NCBI GenBank assembly: GCA_018398815.1
Contig: CM031601.1
Coordinates: 30,073,204-30,137,203 of the forward strand
From: Conus ventricosus
Lineage: Eukaryota; Mollusca; Gastropoda; Neogastropoda; Conidae
Length of the DNA: 64,000 bases
Direction: 5' to 3'
Numbering within the stretch: position 1 is the first letter of the stretch; each line of letters begins with the position of its first letter. Position numbers and translations under genes: made by a program. The notes beneath the pieces were generated by a model. The model saw only the letters and a program-made list of their open reading frames with translations. It was not told the DNA's origin and did no database searches. Of this stretch, positions 22,660 to 34,469 are shown piece after piece.

Positions 22660-23190
22660 TCATGTCATGAATCGCCCCCAATGATGCAGAAGATCATGCC
22701 ATAACAGCATCTCGTCAGCAATCGGAGCCACATACAGCCCCTCTCTGAAGGTTGACTGGCCAATCTTCAGAGGTACAGGTGAGGTGACAAAACCCTTCAG
22801 GGTGGAACCCTGGTCCGCCATTTGCATCACCACTTCCTTTAGCTTTCTTGGTTTTTTAGAAAGTCTATCGTACACAGAAGTGGCAACAATGGTGATTTCT
22901 GCCCCAGAATCCACCCTGGCCTTAACCGGAATGTCACCTACCATGATGTGTACCCCGGAAGAGCCTGGACAAAACCGATTGACTCGTATGATTTCAGGCT
23001 GTCGGCTGATTGCTTCCGATGAACCCTTTCTCTGACTTTCCACAGTGGTATTTGGACCAGGGGCAGTTTTGTCTGCTAGAGAACCCTGCGGACCACCAGA
23101 AATGCCAGGTGCTATCTTGGCCTGCTTAGGCCTTTGGCAGCCGAATCTTGGAAGTCCGTTGATTCGGCTGGGCAGGGTAAGGGATGACAC
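22660..23190 (-). pseudogene. Element A aspartic protease region
   Basis: An open frame of 176 residues with the retropepsin active-site triad D-S-G in ARVDSGAEITIV (DSG codons at 22903-22911) and a downstream hydrophobic region (PVPLKIGQSTF). The N-terminal third is a Lys/Pro-rich tail of Gag. DSG instead of DTG is an accepted variant. It lies between the Gag zinc knuckle and RT, as expected. Confidence 0.85.
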
Positions 23191-23199
23191 GCCCTTGGA

Positions 23200-25124
23200 G
23201 TGGTGACCCTCCGGCCAACACTTTCTAGGGGTTCCAACTTCGAAAAATTCTGGCCTTTGTGTATTTCCGGCTCAGAGGATCGGCCACCATCCCCAAGCCT
23301 TAGGCGTTTAAAGACCCTTTTTTGGCCTTACTGTCTGTATTCCCTCTGTTGCCCTCCTTTGCAGCCAATTTCGATAACGCTGGCAGTCCTTTTTCAGGTG
23401 GCCCTTCTGCTGACAGAAGAAGCATTTTACCCGGGAGTCCTGGGTGGCTGTAGCTTTTGGGTTCAGGGAAGAAGTGGTTTCCTTAGTTTTTTATTTTGAG
23501 AGCTGCAGAGTAAGCTCTCTATGGCCTTCTGCAGACCCTCGAACTCTTCCCTGGTGACAGGTGAAACTGTCCCTACCTGTCCTACCCGAGGATCTTCCAG
23601 GTACTTGCGCCTCCTGTCACCCACTGCTTGTGAGATTTGCTGGAACTGTTTAACTTTATTCACAGCCACCTCAATGGATTCGGGTTCCTCCAAACAGACA
23701 TGTTTTCCTGCCTCCTTATCCAAACTCCCTAGGCAGAACTTGTTGATGGCTTCGTCTCGGACATGCTTCTCAGGCAGGGTATGGTATGCTGACGTTGCTA
23801 GCGTAAGCACCCTATCAGCAAATCGTCCAAAGATTCCCCTGCGTTCTGGTGGGCCTGTTGGAAACGCATCCTGGCAGTCCCCACGTACTCTTTGGCCCCA
23901 AATCGAGCCGCAAGCTTCCCCATCAACTGATGGTAAGAAAACTCACTGCCCAACTGGGTGAGCGTTGTGAAGAAATCCAGGGCCTTCCTTCTAGGCACCA
24001 ACCTAAGTAGTCCCTACTCTCCAGTTCCGACCAGTGGAGGACTACCCGGTAGCTGTCAAACTTTTGCTGGAACGACTGCCAATTAGTCCATCCATCGAAC
24101 TGGAGGTTCTTTGGCAGCATCGGGGGTCTCCCCTTGGTTCAGAGAGAGGGGCTACCGCAGGGACCTGTACACTACCACAGATAAGAGAGGCGTATATGCC
24201 CCAACCTGAACTTTATCTTGGGGATAGGGAGATAGTACTGACTGTCGCCTGCCTGGACGGCATGCCCATAAGTTTGACTCGGAGGGGGGAATGTCTTACC
24301 TGGGTCACCTCCCGCCGCCGCCGCTGTTCATGCCCATCGCCACTCCGCTCGTGATCCCACCAGCCCTGGTCGTCCTGGTCAAATCTCCAGCCTCTTACAC
24401 CTCTCTCTGCCGGTGACCTAGATCCAACCGGACTGGAAGGACCCCGTCAGGATTCAGAGACCCGATCACTCCCACAGCATTCACGATATCGGCTATCCGG
24501 CAATGCCTTTTCGAGGTACAATTGCCCGGAACCTCTCGTGTGTGTTTGCCGTGGGCGTAACAGAGGCTCGTACGATCCCTTATCTCCGTGGCTACGGGAA
24601 ACAGACGACGACCCAGAGGTGGACCGTTGGCAAGTACTTCTACCTCCATCCTCCGGTCCATGAACAGAAGTGTGTCTCTCCACCCAATTTTCCGTTCGCA
24701 GCTCTTCTGACTCACGGACGGAAAAGCTCTGATTCAACGTATCGCGAGTCAGACGGGGTCGGGACAAGGCTGTGGACACTTTACAGGGTATTCTGGAATG
24801 ACTGGGCTGGCTTGGGGCGACTGGTCTTCCGGTTTCACTCTTTAATGTGGCTGCACCAGTCGCCACCGATCCTTCAGTAGTACCCCCCTGGTCCCCAAAG
24901 TTAATCAGAGAGAGAAGGTAAGGGCTTACTTCTCCGTGCAGCACAGACGTCAAAATTGGTAAAGTGAGTCCTCCCTCCCTTTTTCTAATCCTGACCAACT
25001 GGGCAGCCCTCTTAGGCCCTATCCTGGCAGCATCTAGCTGCGACGCAGTGGCTAAATTGATATTCAGAGCCATTAGGGGAGTGACTGTATTTCCGGGATT
25101 TTTTCTAGTGTAGGTTCTACCCAC
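23200..25124 (-). pseudogene. Element A gag: HhH motif, capsid-like region, zinc knuckle
   Basis: The first frame (MGRTYTRKNPG at 25124; alternative start at 25073) contains LNINLATASQLDAARIGPKR (24998-25067), a helix-hairpin-helix motif resembling the ComEA type. A polar linker follows. The capsid-like part begins near 24120 (FDGWTNWQSFQQKFDSYR) and continues in pieces (LDFFTTLTQLGSEFSY; FQQAHQNAGESLDD; AINKFCLGSLDKEAGKHV), a recognisable gypsy Gag pattern. A CCHC zinc knuckle, C-x2-C-x4-H-x4-C, occupies 23383-23424 and binds RNA in the family. At least four frame changes break it. Confidence 0.85.
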
Positions 25125-25268
25125 TCCCTTCCAATGCTAACTGCAAGGGTTGACAGTATATGACTGTATGCTATTATCTGTGTTCAAATAGTGCTTGGTG
25201 CTGAGCAGCAACACAATTCCAATAACTAGGACTAACACTGTGAATGCATGCACAAACTAAACTACGGT

Positions 25269-25287
25269 AATCCCACTTCTGACACCA
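25269..25287 (-). other. Element A primer-binding site (tRNA-Leu)
   Basis: The plus-strand sequence AATCCCACTTCTGACACCA equals the 3' end of animal tRNA-Leu(CAA) including CCA, as I recall that tRNA. It begins one base inside the 5' LTR boundary. Reverse transcription of the element would be primed here. Confidence 0.8.
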
Positions 25288-25288
25288 T

Positions 25289-25848
25289 TAAAGTGTTTAC
25301 TCTACACTTTAGAAGGGTGGCTTAGTGTGACATGTCTAACTAGTGCGTTAACTATTCCTAGTATTGGGGTTTCTTCTCATGCACACAAACGCATACACAC
25401 GCACACAGTGCAACTCACCATGCAGTACTGGAATGGCGAGTGGGTGGTCAGTCTGTGACGCGCTCTGTCCAAGCCGAGCTTGCAGCTTTCCTCAGAGGGT
25501 CAAACGGCTGACGGCGCAACCAGGGAAGGCGAAGGCCACGTCTGGTTCCGCAGGTATGGTGGTTGGTCTTAGCCGGTGTTGGTCTCCGGACGCCGCACGT
25601 CGCTCCCTTAGCTTGAAGAAGAGGACGGGCGTCCGCAATGGTCAGGTGTAGAAGCTGTCTGGTGACTTGGGTTCTCACTTCGGAAGCTTGCCTCGAGGTG
25701 GTCTGCACTCGACGGGGGTGACGAGTAGAGTGACAGCTTCTTCCCGCCCTGTCGTCTGCTGGTGAGTGAGCACTGCTCATGCGAGGTGCACCTTCCGGTT
25801 CGGTGGTGAACCGAGTGCGTATGCGCACTACACTCGTGCGTCACTACA
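25289..25848 (-). repeat. Element A 5' LTR
   Basis: 560 bp, matching 15363-15911 throughout. In element orientation it starts TGTAGTGACGC. The promoter and polyadenylation signals of the element must lie here; I could not pick out an unambiguous TATA box. Confidence 0.92.
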
Positions 25849-28262
25849 TAACAACCATTGATGGACGGTGAAGCAGATATTGATTGTGGCCAGCTCATGT
25901 TAATTTCAGTCGGTTCAATAAGAGGGTAATATGAGGTCGCATTTTGTTGAGGACCATAATATGATTCGGGTACAGCTGTGTCTGCGTGAATCATTAAAAG
26001 GAATGATGACTGTGCTCAATTTCAGTTGTAAATAGTAGTAATGCGTTGAAGTTGAGTAACGATTTCAGAGTTGCCCTGCACAGCATTGGAATCGGTTAAC
26101 TGTGCAGTAGGGCCAAGGCCGATTTGTGGGTGAGTGGTTTATACCGGGGTAAGTTCATGACCATTCCAAGTTATATGGGTGTCTTTTCACTTTTGTTAGA
26201 GTCATGGTTCTCGACGCGAGTGTCATGCGCGTGCAGACTGTATCTTTGACGTGTGTGTGTGTGTGTGTGTGTGGTGTGTGTGTGTGTGTGTGAATGAACA
26301 AGCGCACCAGGTTTTCTGTAAAGCAAGTGACGGTCATCACACGTACGGGGATATATATAAAATTGTGACAGGACAGGGTTGGAAGGAAGATACCTTAGGT
26401 TGTGGGGAGGGAGCTCTTTCATGAATTTTAGTAGTCAGAAAGAAGGGAGAGGTAAAGTTTAAGGTGAGTGGCTAGTAGTCGGTAAGATAAAGAATGGATG
26501 GTGTGCAGCATGTAATATTGTATGAAGTGTGGTTATGTTGGCATAACAAGGATTAACAACTGGGTTAACTGACAAGAGATGACATGAGAGTGAGGTGCTG
26601 GATGGAAATTTTGGCGAGCAAGTCATGTTTTGATATATGATTATACTTGACAGTGCAAAGAGGGTTAAGAAAGTGAGGGATTGTGGCTGCGAGCCGATTC
26701 TCTTGTGTGAATGTGGATACAGTGGTAAGTTATGTTTTGTAGAGAGATGCTCATTGTTACGTTTTGCGTGAGGACATTTCTTTGTGAAATTATCCATTTC
26801 TAGACTACTTAGTCTTTCCTAAGGGGCCCATGGAGTCCGCGTTGGAGTCGTTTGGGTTAGTTTTCTTTTCTTTTCCGAGATTTGGGTGTGATACCTTATT
26901 TCATATGTAATAACGTGGATTGGCTCGGGGAGAATATTGCTTTGCTGCTGTGGTAAGGGTTGGCAGGAAATGGGTCTGATGACCCCAAAGCGAGCAACGG
27001 GTTGCGGGGTGTATTCGAAATTTAAGGAGTCACTCTCATGCCCAAGTGGGAAGTAAGTACGGGAGATGGAGAGTTGAATCTTTACCAAGTAGCCTATGTG
27101 CCGTGATGACTCGGGTAGTAGCAACACTACAGTAGTGGCCAACAGTTGTTCCAGCAGGTATCCTGCTTCCTTGCCGAGGCTGGGGCCAGATCACCGCAGT
27201 CTGCTGCCACGTGCTGGCAGGTGAGCGGCGGCTTTTCTGTTACCTGCTGCTTTTCCAGGAGGGGGAGACCACCCAGGCCGTCTGCCGTCTGTGAGGCAGT
27301 TCTCCTCCTGCTTCCTGTGCTCTTCTGGGAGGGGAAGTCCACCCAGGCCGTCTGCCGTCGGTGAGGCAGTTCTCCAGCCACCTGTTCCTCTTTCCCAGGA
27401 GGGAAGAACCGCCCTGTTCAGGCGCCTTGTGAGGGAGTGCTGCGCCAGGCCTTCCTTCACACTCAGTTCAGGCAGAGCCTTCAGGGGTTCCTTCAAGAGA
27501 TGGGCCCGTTGTGAGGGGGCCGTGTGAGTGTTCCGTGGGGAGGAGTCATCTTACGTGAGACCACGGACAGCGCTGAGGAGCAGGGTCTTCCGTGGAGGAG
27601 TCAGCCTGCGAGGGGCCACGGACCGCACCGAGGGGCAGGGTCTCCCGGGGAAGTGTCAGCCTGCGATGGGCCACGAACAGTGCCGATGAGCAGTGTTTTC
27701 CGGGGAGGAAGGGTTGTCCAATTTTGTAGTAGGAAGGGGGTGTAACGATAGGCAGTAGGGTAAGGGGGCGTCAGCTGCTGCCTCCTTTAGGGATGTAGTG
27801 GCCAGCACGGGATACGGTACCTGTTGTTGCCTCCCCTAGGGACGAGCGACCGGTGTGGTAGTGGTCCGGGTCAAAAAAGAAGGGTGGGTCCCGCGGATAG
27901 GGGTGGATGGTGGTAGTTTAGAGATTAGAGTCCCTTGGGTTTGTCCTTGTCCCTAGTAGTTAGCCACCACGGGTGCGGGCTATCGCTGCGCCCCCAGGTT
28001 GCAGTGATATACCGCAACTGGTGTCTTAGGATAGGTTAGAGTTCCCCAGGTCGTAGCAGGGTAGGGTCGGTCAGCGGGGAGTGGGATACCGGTGTGCGGT
28101 TGTGGATGGACGTGAGTGGTGGCGCCATAGAGTGTGTGAAATAGAGAAGTGTGCATGATTGTAAAGCTGTGTTAGTGTGCTGTGTTGTCTGACCTAGTGT
28201 GTGATAGGCGTGGGTAGGGGTAGCAGGGCCGTCAGTTTAGCGACCGTGACAGAAGCCGTCCA
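25849..28262. other. Unassigned sequence with two short tandem repeat blocks
   Basis: No gene recognised. A 70-bp unit with 'CCACCCAGGCCGTCTGCCGT' (27269 and 27339) repeats about 2.5 times at 27199-27380. A 55-bp unit with 'CCACGGAC' (27561, 27616, 27671) repeats three times at 27553-27715. A (GT)n tract lies at 26247-26293. The segment from 27130 onward is GC-rich and could be the leader or LTR of an unrecognised retroelement into which element A inserted. Confidence 0.5.
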
Positions 28263-28822
28263 AAACAAAAGATAATTTATATAAATGTGTTATGTTGCAC
28301 ATTTTGAACATGATTATATTTAGGCCTTATGTGCCTTAAAACGAGCGTAATGAAAGACAACCCATTTTGAACGTTAAGTTCTGCATTTTTTCAGCGTTGT
28401 TTATTTCATTAAACTAGGTAAAAGCTTTAAAAAGAAAATGGATGATCCTTTCAACCAAATACTATGTTGATTAATTTCAAATCACGGCTTCCTTGGAGCT
28501 TTGAATGCATTAAAAGGACTGTAGTAAAACAAAGCCAAATGAGGCCTGAAGCTCTGCATTATGGCCTCTGATAACTTCTGGGTTACTTGGGACTGAAATG
28601 GGTTACTTTGACTCGTTTGTAAATTCATGATTTTAAGTACCCAAGAAGCACTGCCATTAAAGCAAGATAACTGAAATCAACCTTGAATGAAGTAAAATTA
28701 GTGAAGGAGGTAGGGCTGCATTTCTTAGGGGTTCTAACTTACCCAATCTTCCCCTACTTTCGTTGTGCTGAATGTCGTAGGCCTACGATATTGATAAAAA
28801 CATCACATTTCACAGCAACACA
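28263..28822. other. AT-rich gene-free stretch
   Basis: No coding region, RNA or repeat recognised. Composition changes sharply from GC-rich to AT-rich at about 28260, which suggests a repeat boundary there. Confidence 0.5.
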
Positions 28823-28900
28823 CATACACACACACACACACTACAACGCCGCGCGCGCGCGTCGCGACACACACACACCACACAACACCCGGGCGCGCGC
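28823..28900. repeat. (CA)n and (CG)n tract at the gap edge
   Basis: CA repeats with runs of alternating CG lead directly into the N gap, so the gap was probably caused by this repeat. Confidence 0.9.
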
Positions 28901-29000
28901 NNNNNNNNNNNNNNNNNNNNNNNNNNNNNNNNNNNNNNNNNNNNNNNNNNNNNNNNNNNNNNNNNNNNNNNNNNNNNNNNNNNNNNNNNNNNNNNNNNNN
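28901..29000. other. Assembly gap (100 N)
   Basis: Exactly 100 N, the conventional size for a scaffold gap of unknown length. Distances across it are not reliable. Confidence 0.99.
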
Positions 29001-29600
29001 TGCAACAATACTTAAATCAAAACCTAAGAGATGTAAAAATTAGATCAGTTGATCGTATTTGAGAATACGCACTGAAACAATTCAGTAAAATGTTTGATGT
29101 ATGTGTGGAAACGCATGTGTTTCACATTTGTTAATTCATTGCCCAAAACAAAGAACTTGATTATCATGGCTGGTGGTAATACTTCCGATAGATCGACGTC
29201 ATCACTCTCTAAAATGTTGAATGATTATTATTTTCTCAGATTAGTTAGTCAAAGTTTCTTGCAGAGTCCAGTTGGCATTTTACTTTAACTGGTTTTATCT
29301 AGGGTGTTTTTTTTTTTTTTTTTTTGAATAAGCTTACGTAGTAGTATTCAAAGTTCTACACGCTTTTCCCCTATCCCTCCCCCAATCTTTTCATAAGCAC
29401 ACATTCGCATACCACACACACCATTAACACGTCTGATATCACTTTTAGTGAGAAGACGTTAAATTGAGGAACAACAACAACAACACACACACAAGCACAA
29501 GCACACACACACACACAAGCACACACACACACACACATGCACACACATGCACACACCACACACACACTCTCTCATTTTTCATCATCATCATCATGTACTT
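29001..29600. repeat. AT-rich sequence with poly-T and (CA)n
   Basis: Poly-T at 29308-29325 and (CA)n with GCACA variants at 29482-29570. No gene seen. Confidence 0.8.
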
Positions 29601-30204
29601 GTAATGTTATTGAAGAGAAGACAGTGGGGTGTGAGAGGTAGTGAGGAAAGATGGGAGAAAGAGAAAGAGAAAACTTGTAAAACATTTACCAGGAATCGTT
29701 TCCTTGGCATGATTGAACTGAAGACTGTTGTGCCATACAACACTTTTTTTGACCAGTACAGTTCTATGGTTGGCAGTCTTACAAAGTTCAGACTGACGAG
29801 TGCCATACCGTCTTCCTCTGCCACACTCTCTCACACTGGACCCTCGCCGTTGTCCTAAACCCCTTCCCCTTCCTTGACTCCCACACTGACCTCTCACAGG
29901 AGGGGGGAGGGGCGGGGGCAGTCGACATGGACGGAATCGGCTCATCACTCTCCGATTCTGCCGCACTTGTCTTGGTGTCGCTTGGTTCGAAATCAGGATC
30001 AGTTTCGTCATCAACATCAATCTCCAATCACAGAGAGTGGTGTTGATTGTGATCACTTTCTTCCTCCTCCAAATTGTTTCCTTTCACTTCTCAGAAGTCT
30101 TCGTCATTGCTTTCGCGGTCTTGAATAACTTCTTGAACCACTTCAAGAGCATTATAACGCTTGAAAATGGGACGCATGGACGAACTGCCTGCTTGACTCG
30201 CCAT
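29600..30204 (-). pseudogene. Degenerate acidic ORF, possible piggyBac-like N-terminus
   Basis: From an ATG at 30204 the minus strand reads MASQAGSSS then RPIFKRYNALEVVQEVIQD, followed by two in-frame stops and a strongly acidic block with IDVDDETDPDFEPSDTKTS, then a Pro/Ser and Arg/Gly-rich stretch. Acidic, Ser-rich leaders followed by RG-rich sequence occur at the N-termini of piggyBac-derived transposases, but no catalytic domain follows, so the assignment is weak. It may equally be a decayed first exon of an unrelated gene. Confidence 0.35.
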
Positions 30205-30414
30205 CTTGAACTGAGAATGACTCGGCCGAAAATTGCTGAAGTTCACGGTCTGAACACAGCGTGTAGCGGTCCGTCAGCGACCCGTGTAAGGGATGGAACT
30301 TTACTTTAGGGTCCCTACAACAGTTCAGACCATTTTTTCTTCTTCCCTCCCTTCTTTAAATCCCCGAATTTTGATGATGAAAATACCTCGAACGGTGTTC
30401 GATGTGCTACACAG

Positions 30415-31418
30415 TGTCACACTGTCACTTTTGCACACACGCATTCATGACAGCATTTACTCCATACACACACGCAATCTTTCCAATCAACCAAAAGGCG
30501 CACTACCGAATGTTTTTTCTTCTCCCCTCTCCTTCGGGGAAAACAGTGTACTAAATCACATCAAACAATTTATAAACAGATTTTATACATGTATCTCTCT
30601 TTCCTTTTCTCCGAGAGAGAAACTAATTCACTCAAGGTTCTATAAAGTCATGGCCTTCACATCACATTAGCCCAAGATCCAGACCAGGAGAATAAATAAT
30701 TCTTGCAATCATGATGCCATGCCTGCATCAGATATATGACTCGCCCCTATCTGTCATGATTCCCTGTCTCTCACAGAAATCGTGTCGCCCTCTTGAATTC
30801 TCCCGTCACTGGAGATATGATGAGTTCCGACTCCTCTCCCTGGAGTCTTTTTTGCTGGGGCTGAACTACCGGTGTGTTCCCCACACCATGGCCATCTTTA
30901 ACCACCTCACGGGGTGAAGAGTGAAAGGTGAAGGGTGAAGGGCTGAAATACGAATAAGGTTCGTGTAAGTAACCTGCTTCCCAGGTCAACATATTCTTTC
31001 TTTCTCTTTTCTTTAGGTTTTCCCCTGTAGCTTTCCCCAACTATCTATGGCTCACCTGGTAATGACTGGTCAGCAGTGAGGACCAGCGTCCTGACAGGTT
31101 TGAGTCTCTAGGCCATCTGCTGGGCTAAAACTGATTCTTTCCTCCCTCCTCCAAGTGAGTGCATACTCAGTGTTCAAAACACATGACCAGCACCTTACCA
31201 GCCCTTATTAAAATATCTCTCAGTCGTCACTTTCACCCAATGACCACTGTTGTTTAATCAATGAGTAAATCTCACAATTATTTGGGGACGCCCGCTACGC
31301 TAGTCAAGCCACATGAATATTCTTCCTTTTTAGTTGTGGCATGGGGAAATGATTCATATCACTAAACTACATGTGATGGAGCGTCACATGCCTTGATGTG
31401 AGGCTACGTCACATGACA
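30415..31418 (-). repeat. Element B 3' LTR
   Basis: About 1004 bp, aligned end to end with 37994-38987. In element orientation it starts TGTCATGTGACGTAGCC. A tRNA-like B-box (GGTTTGAGTCT here, GGTTCGAGTCT in the other copy) lies near 31101 downstream of 'TGGCTCACCTGG', suggesting a SINE-like insertion predating duplication of the LTRs. Confidence 0.9.
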
Positions 31419-31428
31419 CCCCCCATCC
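31419..31428 (-). other. Element B polypurine tract
   Basis: In element orientation AGGATGGGGG directly precedes the 3' LTR terminus TGTCATG. Confidence 0.7.
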
Positions 31429-31860
31429 TGGGGTGAAAAAATTTTCTCCAGAAAGTTTTTTTTTAAAGGATATACAACTTCACTTAAAACACATCTTCAG
31501 CCACGAATCTCAAAATGTGTATCCATCACACATGATTCACCAAATTAATAATCAACGTATAGAATCAATCATCATGATCCATCATAAATAGCATATTTCA
31601 AACTTTCAGTCTTTCTAAAAAAAAAAGAAATTCATAATTGATCACCACATCTCACAAAATACATTTCACAAATTACATGGACAAAACAATTAGGGATATT
31701 AACAATTCAAAGTACAAATTGTGTTTATATATTAAGATGTGAAGCACATTTTTTCCCTTGATCTTTGTCTCACATCATATGTTTCAAAACCCTCATGAAA
31801 ATGAGAATATTTCTAAGTGTAAATTTTCTCAATAGACATGTAAACAAAATAAACATAGTT

Positions 31861-32457
31861 CAGAGCTTACTCTAGAGTGCGGGATTTGTACAATCCCCCG
31901 AAAATCTGTTCCTTCCCGCAATTATCGAGTCTTAACACGGGCAGACTCCCGCACAGTTGCAGGACTGCCTGCCCTGTTCACTGATCATTGCGGGCGCTCA
32001 TTTGTCGTCTGCTTGAAAAACTGAAACTAGAACTGAGCAGGAGCGAACGATTTCTTGATATTTCATTGGCTGTTAGTGTAAATCAACCAATCGGCAGCGT
32101 TGATCTCCTCCTTCTTGATCACCGACGAGAAGTTGCGAGAGTTTAAGACGCCATATTGGGTATTTTCCAAAATGAAGCGTGCACCCACCCTGTGTGACTT
32201 CGACTTTCGTGGAAGAAAAGTGAAAAAAAAAGATTCTGTGTCATGCGAGGGTTGAGAAGATCATGAAAGAAACCGCGACTACATCCAAAAGCTTGGAGAA
32301 GCAGCCCGAAAAGAGTGCCAGTGCAAGGGAACACCGGTTTCAAGACGATTGGCTTAAGAAGTGGCCTGGGGGGGGGGGGGGGGGGGAGTCCCCCCCCCCC
32401 CTTCTTTTTTTATGAGGGCGGATTGCCCCCTTTTTGAAAATCCTAGGTTAAGCTCTG
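31861..32457. mobile_element. hAT-like MITE, copy 1 (inside element B)
   Basis: Ends are near-perfect inverted repeats of the CAGAGCTTAATCTAG type (here CAGAGCTTACTCTAG and CCTAGGTTAAGCTCTG). The flanks repeat ATAGTT (31855-31860, 32458-32463). The body matches 44290-44905 along its length, including a short basic reading frame with 'FQDDWLKKWP'-like coding remnants, the zinc-finger leader seen in some hAT-derived proteins. It ends in a poly-G then poly-C block able to form a hairpin. It has no transposase and would have depended on one in trans. Confidence 0.75.
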
Positions 32458-32924
32458 ATAGTTTAAACAGTTTTTCCCCCACATGTAATGTTATAGTCCA
32501 TTGAAAAGTGAAACATATTTTCCATTGTTGACAATGAACTAATGAAAACAATAGGTTTGTCTCACTGCACAATCAAAACATGTGTATATACATTTCTAAA
32601 GAGTTATTTGCTCATCACACATACATATATATTCATCTTCACAAGCAAGTTAGACATAAATAGTACATGATGATTTTTTCATTGTTTACCAAAGAATAAA
32701 GCAAAGAATAAATGTGTAATACATCAACATCAAGTAGTTTTTTTCTTGTAAAACATATAGTCACTTCAACAAGCAAATTAAGCATAAATACCACTTGATT
32801 TAAATAGTAGCATACAATGCACTGTCAAATGTGAGCACATCGAAATCATAAAAAAAGACAAAAAAAAAGGAATAGTCTTTTCCCTTGAAGACAGTTACAT
32901 TTGCCCATGAATATTTCTACACGG

Positions 32925-34075
32925 GGACAATAAATCTGCCATGACAATTTTGTTTTCCCAGGCACTGGTTCCAATGGTAAATTGAATTTCTGCAGTGCAA
33001 AGCCACCTTAATAATCTGCTGTTTTTTTAGTCTTTGTTTGATTGCAAGAACGTCAATGGCCTGTGGTCAGTCTGTAACCGAAACTTTCTTCCAGTCAAGA
33101 ACCTGGCGAATTCTCACATGCCCATAAAATTTCCCAAGCACTCTCTCTCAATAGTGGAGTATTTCTCCTGTGTCTTTGAGAATTTTTTACTGGCGTATTG
33201 CACGGGATGTAACAAAGCACTTTTTTCCTGCAAAAGTACCGCTCCCATTCCTTTAGAACTGGCATCGGTTCTCAAAATAAAGTCTTCTGAGAGGGAGGGT
33301 AACAAAGAACAGGAAATGAGTTGAGGGTGTTCTGAACATTTCCAAAGCCTCTGGCACTCATCAGACCACACAGTACTTTTGTTCTTCGTCCCTTTCATCA
33401 GTTCAGTCAAAGGGGCCGTCAGGGACACAAAGTGGGGTACATATCGTCTTAAGTAAGACAATAATCCGATGAGTGACCTGATCGGTTTCTTTGTAGTGGG
33501 TTTGTGTAAGGATAAAATTTTTCCACTTTCTTTCTTCTGGCATCATTTTTCCCACTAAAATAGTGTTGGACCCAAAAACTCGAGAGTTTGAAAACCCGGC
33601 ACAAATTTTGGATGGTCTCACAGTCGGACCAAAATTTCTGAGTCTGGAAAAAACTTTCTGTAAGTTAGAAAGGAGGTCACTCCATGACTTTGCAGCCAAA
33701 AAATGTCGTAAAAAAAACTGACTGCACCACATTCATGGAGTTTCAGGGTCGCATCATTTGGCCAAAAGAAGCTGGGGCATTTTGCAAACGAATGGCATTT
33801 TCGTCCATTGGAAAAAGACCAAAAGGTGTTTGAAATGCGGGTCTTTTCCTTGTCAGCTTCAGCCATTGGAATCTGCCAGTATCCTTTAGTCAAGTCTACT
33901 TTCACAAAATAATTTCCTTCTGAGAGCTGCACAGAAGTTCTTCACTGTCTGGGATGGGCTCGTCATTGAAAAACAGTGATCTTGTTTAATTTCCTGTAAT
34001 CAATGCAGACCGCACCGAGCCATCAGGTTTGTCCCAATACAACTGGTGAGCTGTACGGAGTGTAGAAGGTTCTAT
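32925..34075 (-). pseudogene. Element B RT and RNase H
   Basis: The RT starts near 34075 with CIDYRKLNKIT (in a broken frame), then NYFVKVDLTKGYWQIPMAEADKEKTR (33840-33917). The expected F-x-D-D box lies near 33690 but is corrupted by long T runs. A 'MSYLRRYVPHFVSLTAPLTEL' thumb/connection region (33461) leads into RNase H with FILRTDASSKGMGAVLLQE, then QEKYSTIERECL. The RNase H end, reading 'VMADLLS', is near 32925. All motifs are typical of Ty3/gypsy. RNase H is the last pol domain, consistent with the integrase being upstream. Confidence 0.85.
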
Positions 34076-34469
34076 GCCCTTTAAATCCGCATTACTTTGA
34101 TTTCTCTCTCGACAACTCTTTTTTTGCAAAAGGGAAAGGGGGGGTACGGTCTGGTTCGCATAGTATTTCAGTAGTTAATGAATACTATGGGGTTCAATAC
34201 CAGTCACTGTACCTGGGTATCTGTCAACACATCCGGGGAAGTCTTTCAAAATTTCTTTGAGCTGTTCTGTTGACTTGCAGACAAATCTTTTCGACAGAAC
34301 CACATCATCATAGGTTTCACCTTGATAGACAGGTAGGAAGGGGTAAAACTCATCTGCGTGGTAGATGTTAACACTCCCACATTTGCTGTTTTCACAACCT
34401 TTCATCTGTCTTGTACGTTACTTGGGTACAAAATCATCACTGATAATATTTTGTCATGTTGACATCAGT

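Larger units (their letters stand above)
15363..25848 (-). mobile_element. Element A: full-length Ty3/gypsy LTR retrotransposon with PHD and TatD (TATDN2-like) module
   Basis: About 10.5 kb, complete in structure and lying on the minus strand. Two LTRs (25289-25848 upstream, 15363-15911 downstream) differ by roughly ten substitutions and small indels. The flanks share TAAC (or ATAAC if the terminal A is counted) as a target-site duplication. The primer-binding site matches tRNA-Leu and a CGGGGGGAG polypurine tract abuts the 3' LTR. Coding order is gag (helix-hairpin-helix, capsid-like, zinc knuckle), protease, RT, RNase H, integrase, then a PHD finger and a TatD nuclease domain. Pol order is ordinary Ty3/gypsy. 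Numerous frameshifts make this copy inactive unless some are assembly errors. The usual gypsy length is 5-7 kb, so the extra 3 kb is explained by the 3' module and a repeat block between RNase H and integrase. Confidence 0.92.

Noticed and set aside
15363..25848. Envelope gene (retrovirus-like) downstream of pol
   Set aside because: The post-integrase region shows PHD and TatD motifs; no signal peptide, furin-type site or fusion/transmembrane pattern was seen.
27191..27496. Minus-strand frame with repeated 'TADGLGGLPL' blocks
   Set aside because: Produced by a 70-bp tandem repeat; open in more than one frame and without known motifs.
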